NCBI GenBank assembly: GCA_025504975.1 | Contig: JANUWI010000015.1 | Coordinates: forward strand, 682,001 to 746,000 | Source: Plenodomus lindquistii | Taxonomy: Eukaryota > Ascomycota > Dothideomycetes > Pleosporales > Leptosphaeriaceae | Length of the DNA: 64,000 nucleotides | Direction of reading: 5' to 3' | Part shown: one piece after another, positions 9,780-23,567 of the stretch | How positions within the stretch are numbered: the first letter of the stretch is position 1 | Layout: each line of letters opens with the position of its first letter | Notes under the pieces: generated by a model | Told to the model about the DNA's origin: nothing | Databases searched by the model: none | The model's input: the letters and a program-made list of their open reading frames with translations, nothing else | Translations under genes and position numbers: made by a program

Positions 9780-12700
9780 CAGGTGCTTAGACGCTCTAAT
9801 TATTACTAATATACTAATTTTAATAATTACTACTATAATAGCTACTACGTATCTCTTTAATAGTTTAGCTAACTAGCCTAACTAGTTCCTGTAGTACTAG
9901 CTACTTGCTATAAATTAAAGCGTCTAGCAATACTATAATTCTAATAAAAAGCTTGTTACTACTTTTTATAATAACTAACCTAATAAGCTAGACTCTCTAA
10001 CTAAAAATAATATTAAGCTATTTAAAATTAAAGCAGCCTAGTATAAAATCTGCAAGAGCTAGTAGCTTATTAAAAGTAAAAAGTTTAAAGCTATATAGAA
10101 GTAGATTAATACTATAGTTAAGCCTAATCTCCTCTAACTATATCTTTTTAATATTATTATAACTAAAACTATTACTCTACAGGCTTTTACAAAAGTACTT
10201 AAAAAAGAATTAGCTCTAGGCAAAGATAGCATAAAAAACTAGGTATAGGCTAAGTATAGAGCTTATTTATAGAAAGCCTATACTACTAATAACGCAAGCC
10301 GCTAGTAGTAAAAGTAAACGCTTTTTTATAAAAAAGCTAGAGCGTATAAGCTTAATAAAGTAAAAAGCTAGATTACTATCTATAACTATTTAAACGCTTT
10401 TACGCTAAAGCTTTTACCTAACTAGGCAAGATCTATATACTAAAAGATTATTAAAAATAGAGTGCTAGAGCGCACTACTAGTACTTTAACGCTTAAGCAG
10501 ATTAGCTGTGTCTACTCTAAGTTACTCTATTAATATATACTACGCACTAGAAATAGAGAAAAAAAGATCTTTTTTACTATAGATATAGATAATAGTTTAA
10601 TAGGAGCTTTAGAATTAGCTACGTGTCCCTGCAATAGAGATTATAAATAGAGCCTAAAGAATTGCTACTAAGTAAGAGCTGCGCTTACTAACAAACTGTA
10701 TAAAATAGAAAATAAAAAAAAAAAGAAGCTATTAGCCTGTTTTAATAAGCTATAATTTAAATCTTTTAAAAAAGCGGTAAAGGCTAAAAGCTCTACTAAT
10801 AAATAGAATAGAAAAGCTAAAAGTAGAGAATCTAGAAGCTTCTCTAGAGTAATTTAGGCCGCTTTTATTAATCTATAACTAAGTAGACCTATAATAATAC
10901 ATAGAGTATATAGCACTATAGATTTTAACGTTTACCTACTATTTAAAAGCATAATTTTAGATAATAGAGGCGCTTTCTACTTAGTTAATTTAGTTAATTA
11001 TTTTAAGCTAGGCACTTTTAAAAAGAGCAGAGGGATCTCTATAGTAGAAGTAGGCACTTAGTCCTTCTAGATCTCTAGAATAAGTATCTAAGTAATAAAA
11101 AACGTTTTTATAGAAGCACGCAGAGAGCGTATAGAGGACTTAGTACTGCTTAATATAGCAGTAGTAGAAGAGTTCTATATTAATATTATATTAGAAGCTC
11201 TACTCTAAAGTAAAAAAGTGTAGTATTTTAGACTAGACGCAATACTATAATATAGAAGTTATAAAAAGAGCGTTGTATTAGCCTAGTTAATACGTAAGTA
11301 GAATTTAACTTTTATAGAATATAAGCCTATTACTATCTACTTCTTAGCTATAAGTATAATTTTAGCTCTAATAAAAAGATCTTTTACTATCTACCTACGC
11401 TTTAACTTAGAAGAGCTTTAGTATGCTAGATCTAGCTATTTTAGCCTAGAGGCGCTCTAAGCACTTATAAAGCACGCTAGAGGTATATAGATAAATAGTA
11501 TTTTATAGAAAAAATATAAACACTGCGCTATAACTTACGCTAGCTAAGTTATTTTATAAAGGCTTTAAAAACAGCCTGCTTAGCTATATTAGAAAGTATT
11601 ATAGAATCTCTTTAATATACTATAGAGAAGCTCTAGAAAATAGTAGATACTTATTATTAAAGATAATTATAGTAGTAAGCTTTATACCTATAGCCTTATA
11701 AAAAAGGGAGTAAAAGAGATTTTTAGTATTTTTAAAATGTTCTAGAGTATAATCTGTACCTAGTATAAGCTTAAAATCTGCGTTATTATATAAAATAATA
11801 ACGCAGTAACGCTCCTCTAGCGCGGATTATTAGATTTTAAAATATAGATAGAAAATATAGGTATTAAAAGTAAAAGCTTACCTTTTTATACCTATAAACT
11901 AAACAGTAGGCTAGAAAGAGCAGGTAAAAAGATTGTTATAAAGCAAATTAAAATAAAAATTACTACTAACCTATCTAAAAAGTTATAGCTTTATATTATT
12001 AAAGTAGTAACGTAGCTATATAATATAAGCCTATTCTAAGCTTAAAATATACAGTCCCTAAATAAAACGCTTTTTTAATAGTTTTAGAGGTAGTTTAAAT
12101 AGTATTAACTAGCGCAGATTAAGCTTTAGATAGCTAATTTATAACTAGATTAGAGTAGTATTTACGCCTATAGCTACAGAGCCTATTTTTTTAATAGAGA
12201 TAGAGCAGCTAGACGTTATAAATAGAGTTTTAAAGTAACTCTATAGAGCTATATTAAATATCTAGTAGAATACAGATTATCTAATATATATAAAATATAA
12301 ATCTCTAAGCTTAACTCTGTTATTACTACACGTAATGTTACTTTTAATAAAGATTTCTTCTATAACTCTAAAAAGCTAGCTTTTTAGGCAATAGAAAAGC
12401 TATAATAAATAGTATTAGTGCTAGAAATAGAGAAGAATAAGCCTAAAAATCTTAATTAGCTTAATTAACTTTTTAAGGCTGTAAATAAGCCTAATAATAT
12501 AGAAGTAGTACTACGTAAGTTAAACCTAGCTTATTAGCTAGAGGGTAGAGAGGATATAGTAGTAGCTAATAATCTAGATAGCTAACCTAATTATTAAACA
12601 CTATAGGAGCCTTTTCTACTGTTAGTAGTACGCTTAGCTAGCGCGTTACAAAGGATTAACGCAGATTTAAATAGTTTTTCTAGTTTATATACTCTAGAGC

Positions 12701-14880
12701 CTATACCTAACTCTATTAGGCCTAGCTATTATAGTAGCAGCCTATAGAATAAGCCTTATTCTATAGAAGCAGGCCTGCTGCCTAATATTAATAAAATTTT
12801 AGAAAACTTTTATTATAATATTAATAAAGCGCTTTATAAAGCGCCTAAAGCTTAATAACTAGCTATTTTTTAGGTAACTACTACTTCTATAGCACTATCT
12901 AAAGTAGCACCTATAGCTATATAACAAGTACGCCTACCTTTTCTGCGCTCTATAATAACTAGAGACAGATTACTTATTTATAGAAGCAGAAAAGTCTATA
13001 GGGAGGATTCTAATACTTTAGTATTAGAGAGTAACACTGCTTCTAGAGCATACTTTATATATAATCCTTTAAATAGAATTAATATAAAGAATCTTCTCTA
13101 GAACCTTTTAAGCTAAGCTTTTATTTATACTTACTAAGAATACGCTACTATTTACGCAGTAATTAGAGCGGCTATTTATAGGACTACTAGATTCTAAAAC
13201 TTAAAAATTAGAAAGATCTACTAAAATAAGCTTCTAAAGCTCTCTATTAAATAGAAGGATCTCTATATATACTTTTTTAGACTATTATTTTACTAAGCTT
13301 ATAACTAAAAGATTAACACGCTCTATTCTAAAGGCACCTAGAAAATTATAAAGCGCTCTATAGCTTAAAAGCAGCTGCTTTTTTTTAAATAGGTATTTAC
13401 TTATAAGCTTAATAAAAATAGATATTTTCTAAAGTGTAAAGCCTAGATAGTAGTATAAAGTAATCTCTAGCTTGTTAACACGCTTTATTTAACGTACGCT
13501 ATAACGCTTACGTTTTGTACCTTCTAGCTAGCTATAGCTATTATAGCTTACTAAAATTTTAAAATAAACTAGTATAACGTTATTAGAGCATTTCTAAATG
13601 CCTCTATAGATTACTAAAATAACGTTATTTATAAGCTACTAGATAGCTATAAACTTATAGGTAAGTGTGTACTACTACTCTAAACTTTATACAGCCTTTA
13701 TAACTTACTACTTCTATAGTACTAAAAGCTCTCTGTAACCTTTAAATAGCTTAGCTTAATTGCTTTAAAAAAAGAACTATATCTCTTCTACACGCCTAAT
13801 TAGAAAATCTATTTACTTTTCTACGTTAATAATATTCTAATTATATATTACTAAAGTAATGTTACACAAGCTTACTAGGTAGTAATAACTTTTAAAAACA
13901 AATATTAGATAGAGGACAAAGGATTAATTAAGTAGTTTCTAGAGATACAAGTAATTAGAGATTAAGTAAAAAAAATAATTTTATTTATCTATAATAAGTA
14001 TATTAATAAGATTTTAAAAAAGTTTAGTGTAGCAGACTCTGCCTACTTTTCTAATACGCTGCTTCTAAGCTCTAAACTAGAAAAAAGCACTAGAGAAGCT
14101 ACTAAATAGCAGATTAAAAAGTATTAGAAGATAATTAGATCTATTCTATACACTACTATAATAGTGCGCCTAGACGTTGCGTTTACTACCTCTAAACTTT
14201 TATAATATTTTACTAACTTTACTTTATAGCACTTTAAAGCTACCTACTAGATAATTCTATATCTCTACTAAATAAGGTATTACGTAATATAGTACAGCTA
14301 GAGTAACTTAAAGCTTATAATATATAGCAATACTTTTTTTATAGATAATATTAAAATATAACGCTTATTCTAGAGCTATATTATTATACTTTATAAAGGA
14401 GTAATTATATAGAAAGCAGCTTATTAAGTAACTATTATAATGTTAATAACTAAAGCTAAGCTACTATCTCTTAAGCACGTTACTAAAGAGTTAATAGAGC
14501 TCTAAAAATTCCTCTAGAAGCTCTACGTACCTATACCTAAACTATACAAGATCTTCTATAATAATTAATAAATAATCTAGCTTATTATAGGTAAAGAAGA
14601 ATATATTACTATAAAGCTATAATACGTTAATATACAGAACATATAGCTTAGGCAAGAATATAAAAAAAAATCCTTTATAATTAGCTACCTCTTTATAAAC
14701 AAAATGCTAGCAGATAGGCTTACTAAAAATCTCTTTAAATAATTATTTAATACTTTTAAGGATTATTTAAAGCTATAAAATATAAAAGCTAAGATTACAA
14801 CATTACTAGAGCAAAATAAGTAATTATTTAATAATCTCTATTTATATTTATATAATATAATATATAGGCTAAAGCCTATT
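9780..14880 (+). pseudogene. Copia-1 gag-pol remnant
   Basis: This is the decayed polyprotein region. The order expected for the family is gag, protease, integrase, reverse transcriptase, RNase H. Only the reverse-transcriptase signature (YVNNILI, from YVDDILI, at 13822-13842) is certain by eye, and integrase is expected upstream of it. TAG and TAA stops at former CAG, CAA and TGG codons interrupt all frames, so no functional product is possible. Limits are approximate. Confidence 0.75.
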
Positions 14881-16026
14881 TTTAAAAAATTTATAGGCTA
14901 CGCCTAGTAGCAGCGCCTAGAGAGGGGAGCTAGATCTACTTTATTACTTTATTAATAAGCTTACTAATTAACTTTTTAATATTTTTATATTGTAAAGGAA
15001 AACTAGCTTACTTACTAGTAGTAGAGGCTGCGCTAAAAGTAGAAAGTTTATCCTTTTTCTTTTTTAGCACTTTTAAAAGTAGATAGAGCTTATAGTAAGG
15101 GCGCCTAAGCTTATCTTTACTTATTTTTATAGCTTTAAAGGCAATAAACGCCTAGAAGTAGTAAAAAGCAAAAGTAGGGCTATACTAGAATTAGTAAAGC
15201 TTATTTAACTAATAAAATTATTTACTTATATAGATTAGTATAAATACCTAGAGGCGCAGAGCTAGCAGCTTTTACTATAAGTTCTATTATAGTTCTAGTA
15301 GCGCCTATTACTTTATATAAAAGCGCTGCGCACGCAGCCTAAATAGAGAACAGCGCGCTCTTTTATAGAATTACTATAATAGAACTACGCACTAGCTAGT
15401 ATAGTAGTAGTAGTAGTAGTAGTACACTCTACCTTTTCCTCCTTTTTCTTCTTCCTCTTTTTAGAGGTATAAAGGGGGGGGCAGCGTAGAGTAGAGAGAG
15501 CAGGGGGGTTAGAGGAGACATAAAACTCTCTAGAGAAGGAGGAAGTTTTAGAGGTCTCCCTACCTAAAAACTTAGGCAGGGGAGGTAAAAAGGTGTATTT
15601 TTTACATAGGCAACTGTATAAACGCAGAGTAGGTATAAACGTAGGTAAAGGTAAAAGTAAAAGTAAAAGCGTAGCGCGCTAAACGCGCGCAGTAGTAACG
15701 TAGGCGCAGGCAGCTTTCTAGGCTTTAAACTACGTTAAAATAGTGTTAGTAGAAAATCTATAAACGCAAAGGAGCTTTATGTAGAAGGATATAGAGATAT
15801 AGATACTAATAAAGGCTATAGTATTAATAGATACAGATTAAAATAGAAGCTTAGCTAATAATTAATTTTACTAGGCTTAGTATTAGGTTAACTATCTCTA
15901 ACATACGCTAAGTAACGTAATAGAACTTTTAGTTACGCTAGATTTTATAGTATAGCAGCTTTAAACGCTCTACAAGGCTTAACACTACTAATATTAAGTA
16001 GTTTAATCTACTATAACTAGAGAGTG
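14880..16026 (+). other. Copia-1 non-coding 3' internal region with purine/pyrimidine tracts
   Basis: Sequence between the end of pol and the 3' LTR. It includes a TAG trinucleotide run (about 15,401-15,423), a CT-rich tract (about 15,430-15,463) and G-runs near 15,475-15,507. No protein-like frame is evident. Such a long tail is unusual for copia elements and inflates the element to 6.7 kb. Confidence 0.6.
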
Positions 16027-16208
16027 TATTGCACGTACATAGTACTTAGCTAACGCTGTATCTACCTAATTTTAAAATCTTCTATAAAGCTCCCCTGCTT
16101 CTACCTATGTAATTCTACGTAGTAAAGGTATATATAGTATAATCTCTTTCTAGCTAGTAATATAATAATCTATCTTCTAATTATTTCTAAGCACCTATTT
16201 CTACAACA
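16027..16208 (+). repeat. Copia-1 3' LTR (182 bp)
   Basis: It has the same length as the 5' LTR, starts TATTGCACG and ends with the unmutated CTACAACA. It is followed by AGATT (16209-16213), the right target duplication, after which the interrupted Gypsy-1 LTR resumes. Confidence 0.93.
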
Positions 16209-16213
16209 AGATT

Positions 16214-16477
16214 CTATAAAAATCTCTACTCTACTATTACCTACGTGCTAATATAGTAGAGGAAAAAAAAGAACTCTATAAAGGCCTAGAACTACTACTA
16301 AATTCTACTCTATATAGCTTACTTCTTTAATAGAACTATAAAAGTATAATTTTTTTATTTTTTTATATAAAGCCTATAAAAATATAATTTATTTAGCTTT
16401 TTAATCTACGCGTACTTCTATATACCTTTAAGCTAATTTAGACGCCTTTTAGTACTTTATATTTTTAAACTATTATA
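16214..16477 (+). repeat. Gypsy-1 5' LTR, second part
   Basis: The remaining 264 bp of the 5' LTR starts CTATAAAAATC and ends CTATTATA, aligning with the latter part of the 3' LTR (to 23562). The gypsy internal region begins at 16478 with TTATAAGAAAATTATCCC, presumably containing the primer site; I could not match a tRNA. Confidence 0.9.
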
Positions 16478-19400
16478 TTATAAGAAAATTATCCCTCTGC
16501 TAGTAACAGCCTATATAATATTACAAATTTATTTAAAAGAATTATTTAAATTCTCTAGTTAACTAGCCTCTAAAATCTCTCTAGTTCTAGCTCTAATTAA
16601 CGCTAATAGATCTATTAATAATTCTAAAACTAGATTTTAGAGATCTCTAGTTAACTAAAGCCTATAGGTTTAGATTTCTATAGTATTACTAGTTTAGATT
16701 ATTTTTAGAAAAGTTGCGTTAGATAGCGCTAAAGTAGAGACTTAAAAACTACTAATAACCTAGTAGAATTAAAGGTAAAGCTAATACCTATCTCTATTAA
16801 TAGATAATAAATTCTGTTTTTTAAAAAATAAAAGAAAATAACTAGCTTTTATAAAAAGCCTATAAACTTATTAAATATCTAAAATATAGAAAATAACTAA
16901 TACTAGCTAATTAGAGAATAATTAAAGTTAGATAGAAGCTAGACCTATTTTAGTAGAACCTAGAAATCTACTAACTATAACTTTTAATAATACTATAAAA
17001 ATAATAGCCTAGCTACGCGCTAAATTAGTAGCTCTATAAACTAAAATAAAATTTATTAAAAAAAAAAAACTTTATCTAACTCTACTTCTAGACTTACTTT
17101 TATTTTTTACTAAAAACTTTTAAACTTATTAATATTACTAGTTAATTAGATTACTTTCTAAAGCTCTTTTCTATATTTTTAAAAAGCTACGTTTATTAGA
17201 GCGTACCTTTTCTATTTCTAAACTATTAGATAGAAAGGACTTTACCTACAGATAATAAAAGGCTTTAATACTAGATTAACTTAAAATTAATAGTAACTAC
17301 TACTATTCTAAGTAAGTTTATATAGTACTAGTCTAGAGTAGTACTTCTAGTCTAGCTAAAAAGTATTTTAAGCTCTAATACCTATTTAATAATAAAGCTA
17401 ACTACTTTTTTTTATAGAAGCTATAATAGCTATATTTAATAGATATTTTATTACTAGTAATAAATAGGCTAAAGCACGTAATACCTTTAACTAACTATAT
17501 ATAGAGAAAAATAAAACTTTCTTTACTTTTAAAGCCTATTTCTTAAGCTATACTATAAAAAAACGTGTACTATATATAGAATAGATTTACTATATATAGG
17601 TAAAGATAACTTCTAGCCTATATATTTCTAGTTAAAGGTTTAAGTATATCTAGAATAACTCTTTTCTAGATATAATAGAGCACTTTACTATTTTTAATAT
17701 AGAAAAAAAAACCTACCTAAAAAATATATATTATTAGAACTTTTTTTATAATAGTACTACTAAGTTCTAAGCTAGAACTATAGTATAACCTAGTTTAGAT
17801 ATTTTTTAAAAAAAGACTTTAGAGACTACAGTACTATATATAGCTCTCTAAACTTTTCTATAATCTACTATAGTACCTCTATAGTAAATAATAGCTACTT
17901 TAGCTTCTAAAAAGATACTAGGTAACTACTATAACTATAGTAAACTAGAATACTACGCTAATAAATATCTATTACTATAAATAAAAGAAATTATAACTAA
18001 AAATTACTCTAACTAATATTATAACGCTGCTAAAGTACTAGACCTAGAAGAAAATTAAATAGAAAATAAGTAGTTCTAAAAGCATTACACTACTTAGAAT
18101 TAAATTAAAAATATAATCTATTAAACTTTAATCTTTTAAAACTATTTTAAAGTTTCTATTTTTTTATATCTACTATTTTATATAACCTAGGCATAGGTGT
18201 AAAACTACTATTATTTATTAATACTAGCACCTAAAAATATTTTTTTTTAAATTTACGTATTATTTTTTCTTTATTTTTTCTACTTTAAACTAAGGTCTAA
18301 AAACTACTCTACCTAGTAATAGTTAGAGGGTTTAAAAACTAAATTTTTTTACTAGTTATAGAATATATCTATCTCTATATAATTATAGATAAATAAAAGA
18401 TTCTAAACTATCTATTTATTATATTTAATCTAGGAGCTTAGAATATAATTATTAGAATACAATAGTTAAAAAGGTTTAAAATTCTACTAGATATAGATAG
18501 GTTCTAGTTATAGTAGCTAGCTACTTACTCTAAAACCTATATCTCTACTCCTCTAATTTTTATATAACTCTATTAAAAAATATTAAAAAAGCACGTTACT
18601 TTTAATATTAAAAAACAAAACGCTTTATAGAAAAAAAAGTTATATTAGAAAACTAGTAGCCTATACCTTTTAATTAATTATATTTATAAAATTTTTAAAG
18701 CTCTATAATACTAGAATATCCCTCTAAAGATCTAAAAACTAGACCTGCTCTAAAAACTCTTTAAAACCTTTTCTAGTCTCTAAATTACTATTATTTCTAC
18801 TAATACCTTCTATTTTAATATAAAAAAAAAATAAGTTCTTTACTACTAGTCTATATAAAATTAACTAGATCTTTAAAAACTATAATAGAGAGAATGTTTA
18901 AAAAAATAACTATTTAATTTAGAACTAACTTTTTCTCTACTACTAGTAGTATTAAAACGTATTTAGTTTATTAGCTATAAAAAAACTACTAGAACACTAA
19001 CTATATAACTATAAAATTATTCTAAATAAATCTTTATCTAATAACTTTAGCCCCTTATATAAGTAAAATACTAAAGACTTAGAAGCTATTAAAAAGTACG
19101 TCTAGAAAAACTTATAGAAAGGATTTATAGAGACTAGTTACAGCTTTTTTACTTTCTCTATTCTCTATATCTATAAATCTAATAAGTTACTCTATATCTG
19201 TATTAACTACTAAAAGTTTAACTAGCTTATCTAAAAAAACGCCTATTTAATTCTAAAAATAGATAACTTACTAATCTGTTTAAGTAAAGCTAAAATTTTT
19301 ACTAAATTTAATATTTAAGCAGCTTTTAATAAAATCTATATAGATCTAGAGTCTAAAGAATATACTATTTTCTATACCTACTATAGATTATATAAGTATA

Positions 19401-22400
19401 AAGTACTTTTTTTTAGTCTCTATAATAGCCCCTCTACCTATTAAAGGTATATAAATAATGTACTTATAGATTACTTAAATAATTTCTATATTACCTATTT
19501 AGATAATATTTTTATCTACTTTAAAAACGTCTAGAGCTACTAATAATACGTTAAGCTTGTTCTAGAAAAACTATAAAAAGCAGAACTATAAGTAGTAATT
19601 AAAAAAAGTAAATTCTATATTACTTAAACTAAGTATTTAGAATATATTCTAACTAATAAAAGAATAGAGGTAGATCTAGAAAAAGTAAAAGTACTTTATA
19701 ACTAGGTTTAACCTACTACTATAATAGGTGTTAAATCTTTTCTAGAGTTTACTAGATTTTATAGATAATTTATTTCTAAATTTTTATAAGTAGCTAAGCC
19801 TATAATAGCTCTATAAAGTCCTTTAACTCTATTTATATAGACTAAAAATTGCTAAAATAGTTTTAAAAAGCTAAAGTCTTTACTTCTAGTAATTCTAGTC
19901 CTATGCTACTTTAATTCTAATTATAATATAAAACTAGAAACTAACGCTTTAGATAGAGTAGTAGCTAGAATTATATTTTAAAAATATTTAAATAGTAAAT
20001 AGTACTCTATAGCCTTCTATAGTAAAATATTTATAAAAGTAGAGCTTAATTAGAAAATATATAATAAAAAACTATTTACTATTATTACTACCTTTAAAAA
20101 ATAGAAAGCTAAACTAACTTTAGTTTAGCACTAAGTCTAAGTATATACTAATTATTAATTTTTAGAGTACTTTATAAGTATAAAGATTTTAAATTAATAA
20201 TAAGCTAACTAGGCTAAGTTTATAGCTTTTTTTAACTTTTAAATTAAATATACTTTAGGTAAAAGTAATAAACGCGCAGACATTTTTAGTTAATAAAAAT
20301 AAAATATAAAAGATTTTAAAGTAGCCTAGTAAAATAATTATTTTTTAGTTTTTTTTAACCTAGCTAGGCTACATAGCTGTATTAACTTTAAACTAGTAAA
20401 ATAATACTTAGAGTCCTTTCTACTAATAACTATTACTTCTCTCTAACTAACTCTAACTATATTACTAGATTCTTTAGAACTAATAGAAGCTCTATTAAAA
20501 GAGAACTAATAGTTTTTTAGAAAAGAACGCTTTTTACTGCCTTTCTAGTACTAGATAGATAATAGACTTCTTTTCTATAGTAACTGCTTTTATATTCTTT
20601 TAGACTTACTACTCTATATATAACTTATTAAAAAGGTATATAATTAAGTATTAATAGTCTATTCTAGTACTATAAAAACTTACTAGTTACTTGCACTATA
20701 ATACTACTAAAAAAGAATAGAAGCTATTTATAAACGTTACGTGCGTAACTGCGTTACCTACTAAAAATTCTATTTAAAATAGATTTAAATCTAAAGGTTT
20801 CTTTACTTTTTACTAATTCTAGAGAAATCTATATAATATTTTATAATAGACTTTAAATCTTTCTCTAAAAACTAATACAGCTATAATTAGATTCTAGTAA
20901 TTATTAATTAACTTTTTAAGTAAGTAATTATAATACTATACTATAAAATAATAAATATTTAAAGCTTTACTTAATTATTTATATAATAGGTATATTAGTT
21001 TAAATATACTTCTAAAAGTATTATCTCTAACTATAGAGCCTAGTTTATTTTCTAATTCTAGTCTAAATTCTACTAGATTATAGGTATTAAAATACAACTC
21101 TTTACTACCTATTATAAATAAACTAATAGCTAAACTAAAATTATAAATAAGTATATTAACTAACGCCTATAGCTATTTATAATATACTACTAGAATAACT
21201 AGAGTAAACTTTTTCTATTTATAAACTAAGCCTAGGTAATACTTCTATACGCGTTAATAGAAATAGCCCTGTACTAGCTTCTATATAGTTTTAAATTCTA
21301 ATAGAGCTAGAACTAGTACTATTTAAAAGTAGCTAATTCTATTAAAAAACTTAACTACTAAAAGGTTTATAATCTAGCTATTTAAATATATAACGCTTAA
21401 AAATAAGCTAAAAAGAATATAGAAAAAGTATAAAACTAAATACATTCTACTATTAACGCCTACTAATATTCTATTAACTAGAGAATTAGAGATAAAGTCT
21501 ATTTTTTTACTACTAACCTAGTAACTACAAGACCTAGCTAAAAGTTATCTAAACTATAGAAAAGTTCTTTTAAAGTTTTTAAATAGATTAAGTATTTCTA
21601 TAAATTTAAGCTTTTTTTAGGCTTTAAAATACACAATATATTTATATCTAACGTCCTCTATAAAAATTCTAATAACTCTCTACTAGAATAAAAGGCTCTA
21701 AAGCTACTAGCTACCTCTATATAAAGCGTAAAAAAGTAGAAAGTTAAAAAAATTCTTGCTAGTAAGCTTACTTAAAATAAGCTAAAATATAGAGCTAGCT
21801 AGATAGAATATAATCTAAACTTAACCTAGTATCTAGCCTCTAACTTTATAGACTTTTTTTATAAACTATAAAATTTCTACTAGAAGTATTTTAATTACCT
21901 AGAACCTCTCTAGGTACTCTATAGATAGCTTTAGGTATAGAAAAAAAAAGTAGAGGATATATTATAGTTAGTAGATAATTGTATTTTATAAACCTAATAG
22001 TTTTTCTATTATTAATATATAAAGATTATAGCTAATATATAAAACTAGTATATAGCTTTTACTAATAAAACTTTTAGCCTAGTAAGCTAACTATTATAAA
22101 TAGGTATAGAAGTTTTTTAGAACCTATCTATTTACTACTATAATTTTTTAACCTCTATTTTACTATTAGAGGCGTTATATATTTTATCTAATTTAGAGTT
22201 TTTAGCGCCTCTACGCTTTAAAAACTTTCTATTAGGCCTATAAATAGGCCTATGTTTTTTTTTACTACTAGAAAAATCTAGAGCCTTTTTAGAAAAAGTA
22301 GTAACTAAAGTTACTACGTTTTTCTAGAGAAGCTATATTTTCTAGTATAAGTCTAAAACCTTTTTACGCAGGCTTTAAAGTTTTTTTTATTATATATAGT

Positions 22401-23131
22401 AGTTTACTAGTATTATATTAGTTACGCTAAGGCTAGCAACCTATATAGTTACTATTTATACTATAAAAGCTAATATTTTTATAGCTAAGCTAGCTATAGC
22501 TTTTATATCTACTAGCTTAGTTTTAAACTTTTTTACTTTATTTTTATTAGCTAGTATAGTCTATATAGTAAAGCCTTTAAAATTATAAAACGCTGCTATA
22601 ATTTAGTTATATTCTAGTCCTATATATATAGGCATCTAAAAAGATTAGAAAAAGCTCTAAGCTAGTAGAAAATAATAGTTACTTACTAGTTTATATTTTT
22701 TATTTAGAAGTGTGTAATAAGTATACTTTTTTAAGCCTACTAATTTAAATAAATATATAAAGTTAAATTTACTATAGAACTAGGCCTAGATAGAGCGTAA
22801 GTAAAAAACCTAATAGACTAAAAAGTATATACCTAAAGGTATAGAAATAGGTATTTTTATAAAGGCTATTTAGTATTAGTATTAGAGGTAATAATAAGTA
22901 GTAATAGAGTACGTATAATAGAGGTATAGAGTATAAAAAGTAAAAAAAAATTATAACGCTTAAAAAATTATTATATTCTACTAAAGTAACTGCTAGATTT
23001 AGTAGTTATTATAATAATTATTAATAAATAGTAAATAGAAAGTTATATTTACTTTAATAAAATAATAATTCTAGAATAGACTCTATATAAAGGTTATATA
23101 GAGGACACTTAGATATAAAACTATCTAATTT
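16478..23131 (+). pseudogene. Gypsy-1 gag-pol remnant
   Basis: The polyprotein region is destroyed by RIP stops. Reverse transcriptase is identified by YLDNIFIY (19496-19519), followed by RNase H and integrase regions that I infer from position only. The same region is present in Gypsy-2 (minus; YLDN at 29082-29093) and Gypsy-3 (YLNNIFIY at 47042-47065). No frame is intact. Confidence 0.8.
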
Positions 23132-23145
23132 AAAGTAGGGGGTAA
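23132..23145 (+). promoter_or_regulatory. Gypsy-1 polypurine tract
   Basis: AAAGTAGGGGGTAA lies directly before the 3' LTR, the position where plus-strand DNA synthesis is primed in LTR retrotransposons. In Gypsy-3 the same place reads AAAGTAAAAAGTAA, with G-to-A changes. Confidence 0.75.
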
Positions 23146-23562
23146 TGTAATAAAGCTATATTCTATTATAATAATAACTTTTAGCTATAGAAGCCTTTTT
23201 ATAAGCTACCTCTATCTTCCTCTATATAAGCTTATTAAAAATAGAAAACTATACTAACTTTTATCTAAACTACCTCTATACTATACCTAGTCTAGATTCT
23301 ATAAGAATTTTTACTCTACTATTACCTACGTGCTAATATAGTAGAGAAAAAAAAAGAACTTTATAAAGGCCTAGAACTACTACTAAATTCTACTCTATAT
23401 AGCTTGCTTTTTTAATAAAACTATAGAGGTATAATTTTCTTATCCTTTTATATAAGGTCTATAAAAATATAATTTGTTTAGCTTTTTAATCTACGCGCAC
23501 TTCTATATGCTTTTAAACTAATTTAGACGTCTTTTAGCACTTTATATTCTTAAGCTATTATA
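23146..23562 (+). repeat. Gypsy-1 3' LTR (417 bp)
   Basis: It starts TGTAATAAAGC, ends CTATTATA and is followed by ATATT, the right target duplication. It is uninterrupted and serves as the reference for the split 5' LTR. Confidence 0.93.
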
Positions 23563-23567
23563 ATATT

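Larger units (their letters stand above)
9529..16208 (+). mobile_element. Copia-1: Ty1/copia LTR retrotransposon inserted in the Gypsy-1 LTR
   Basis: It is a 6680 bp element with two 182 bp LTRs (9529-9710, 16027-16208) ending TGTTG...CAACA, with RIP changes at the ends. It is flanked by the five-base duplication AGATT at 9524-9528 and 16209-16213. The pol frame is broken by stops, but the copia reverse-transcriptase block YVDDILI is visible as YVNNILI at 13822-13842, which sets the orientation as plus. The primer site after the 5' LTR matches the anticodon region of initiator tRNA-Met. It is larger than many copia elements because about 1.1 kb of non-coding sequence follows pol. It interrupts Gypsy-1, so it is the younger of the two. 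Confidence 0.93.
9376..23562 (+). mobile_element. Gypsy-1: Ty3/gypsy LTR retrotransposon, RIP-mutated, interrupted by Copia-1
   Basis: The element has 417 bp LTRs with ends TGTAATA...TATTACA (the final CA now TA), a five-base target duplication ATATT, and a polypurine tract AAAGTAGGGGGTAA just before the 3' LTR. Taking out Copia-1 and its duplication leaves 7502 bp, matching the two other copies here. The pol region is recognisable despite stops: the reverse-transcriptase active-site block reads YLDNIFIY at 19496-19519, where the YLDD of a working enzyme has become YLDN by G-to-A. It is dead: every frame is full of TAG and TAA. It is the least mutated of the three gypsy copies, keeping more CC and CT words. 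Confidence 0.93.

Noticed and set aside
15400..15510. A CRISPR-like or regulatory repeat array in the TAG/CT/G-rich tract
   Set aside because: It is a trinucleotide run followed by homopurine and homopyrimidine stretches, with no spaced repeats, inside a fungal retrotransposon.
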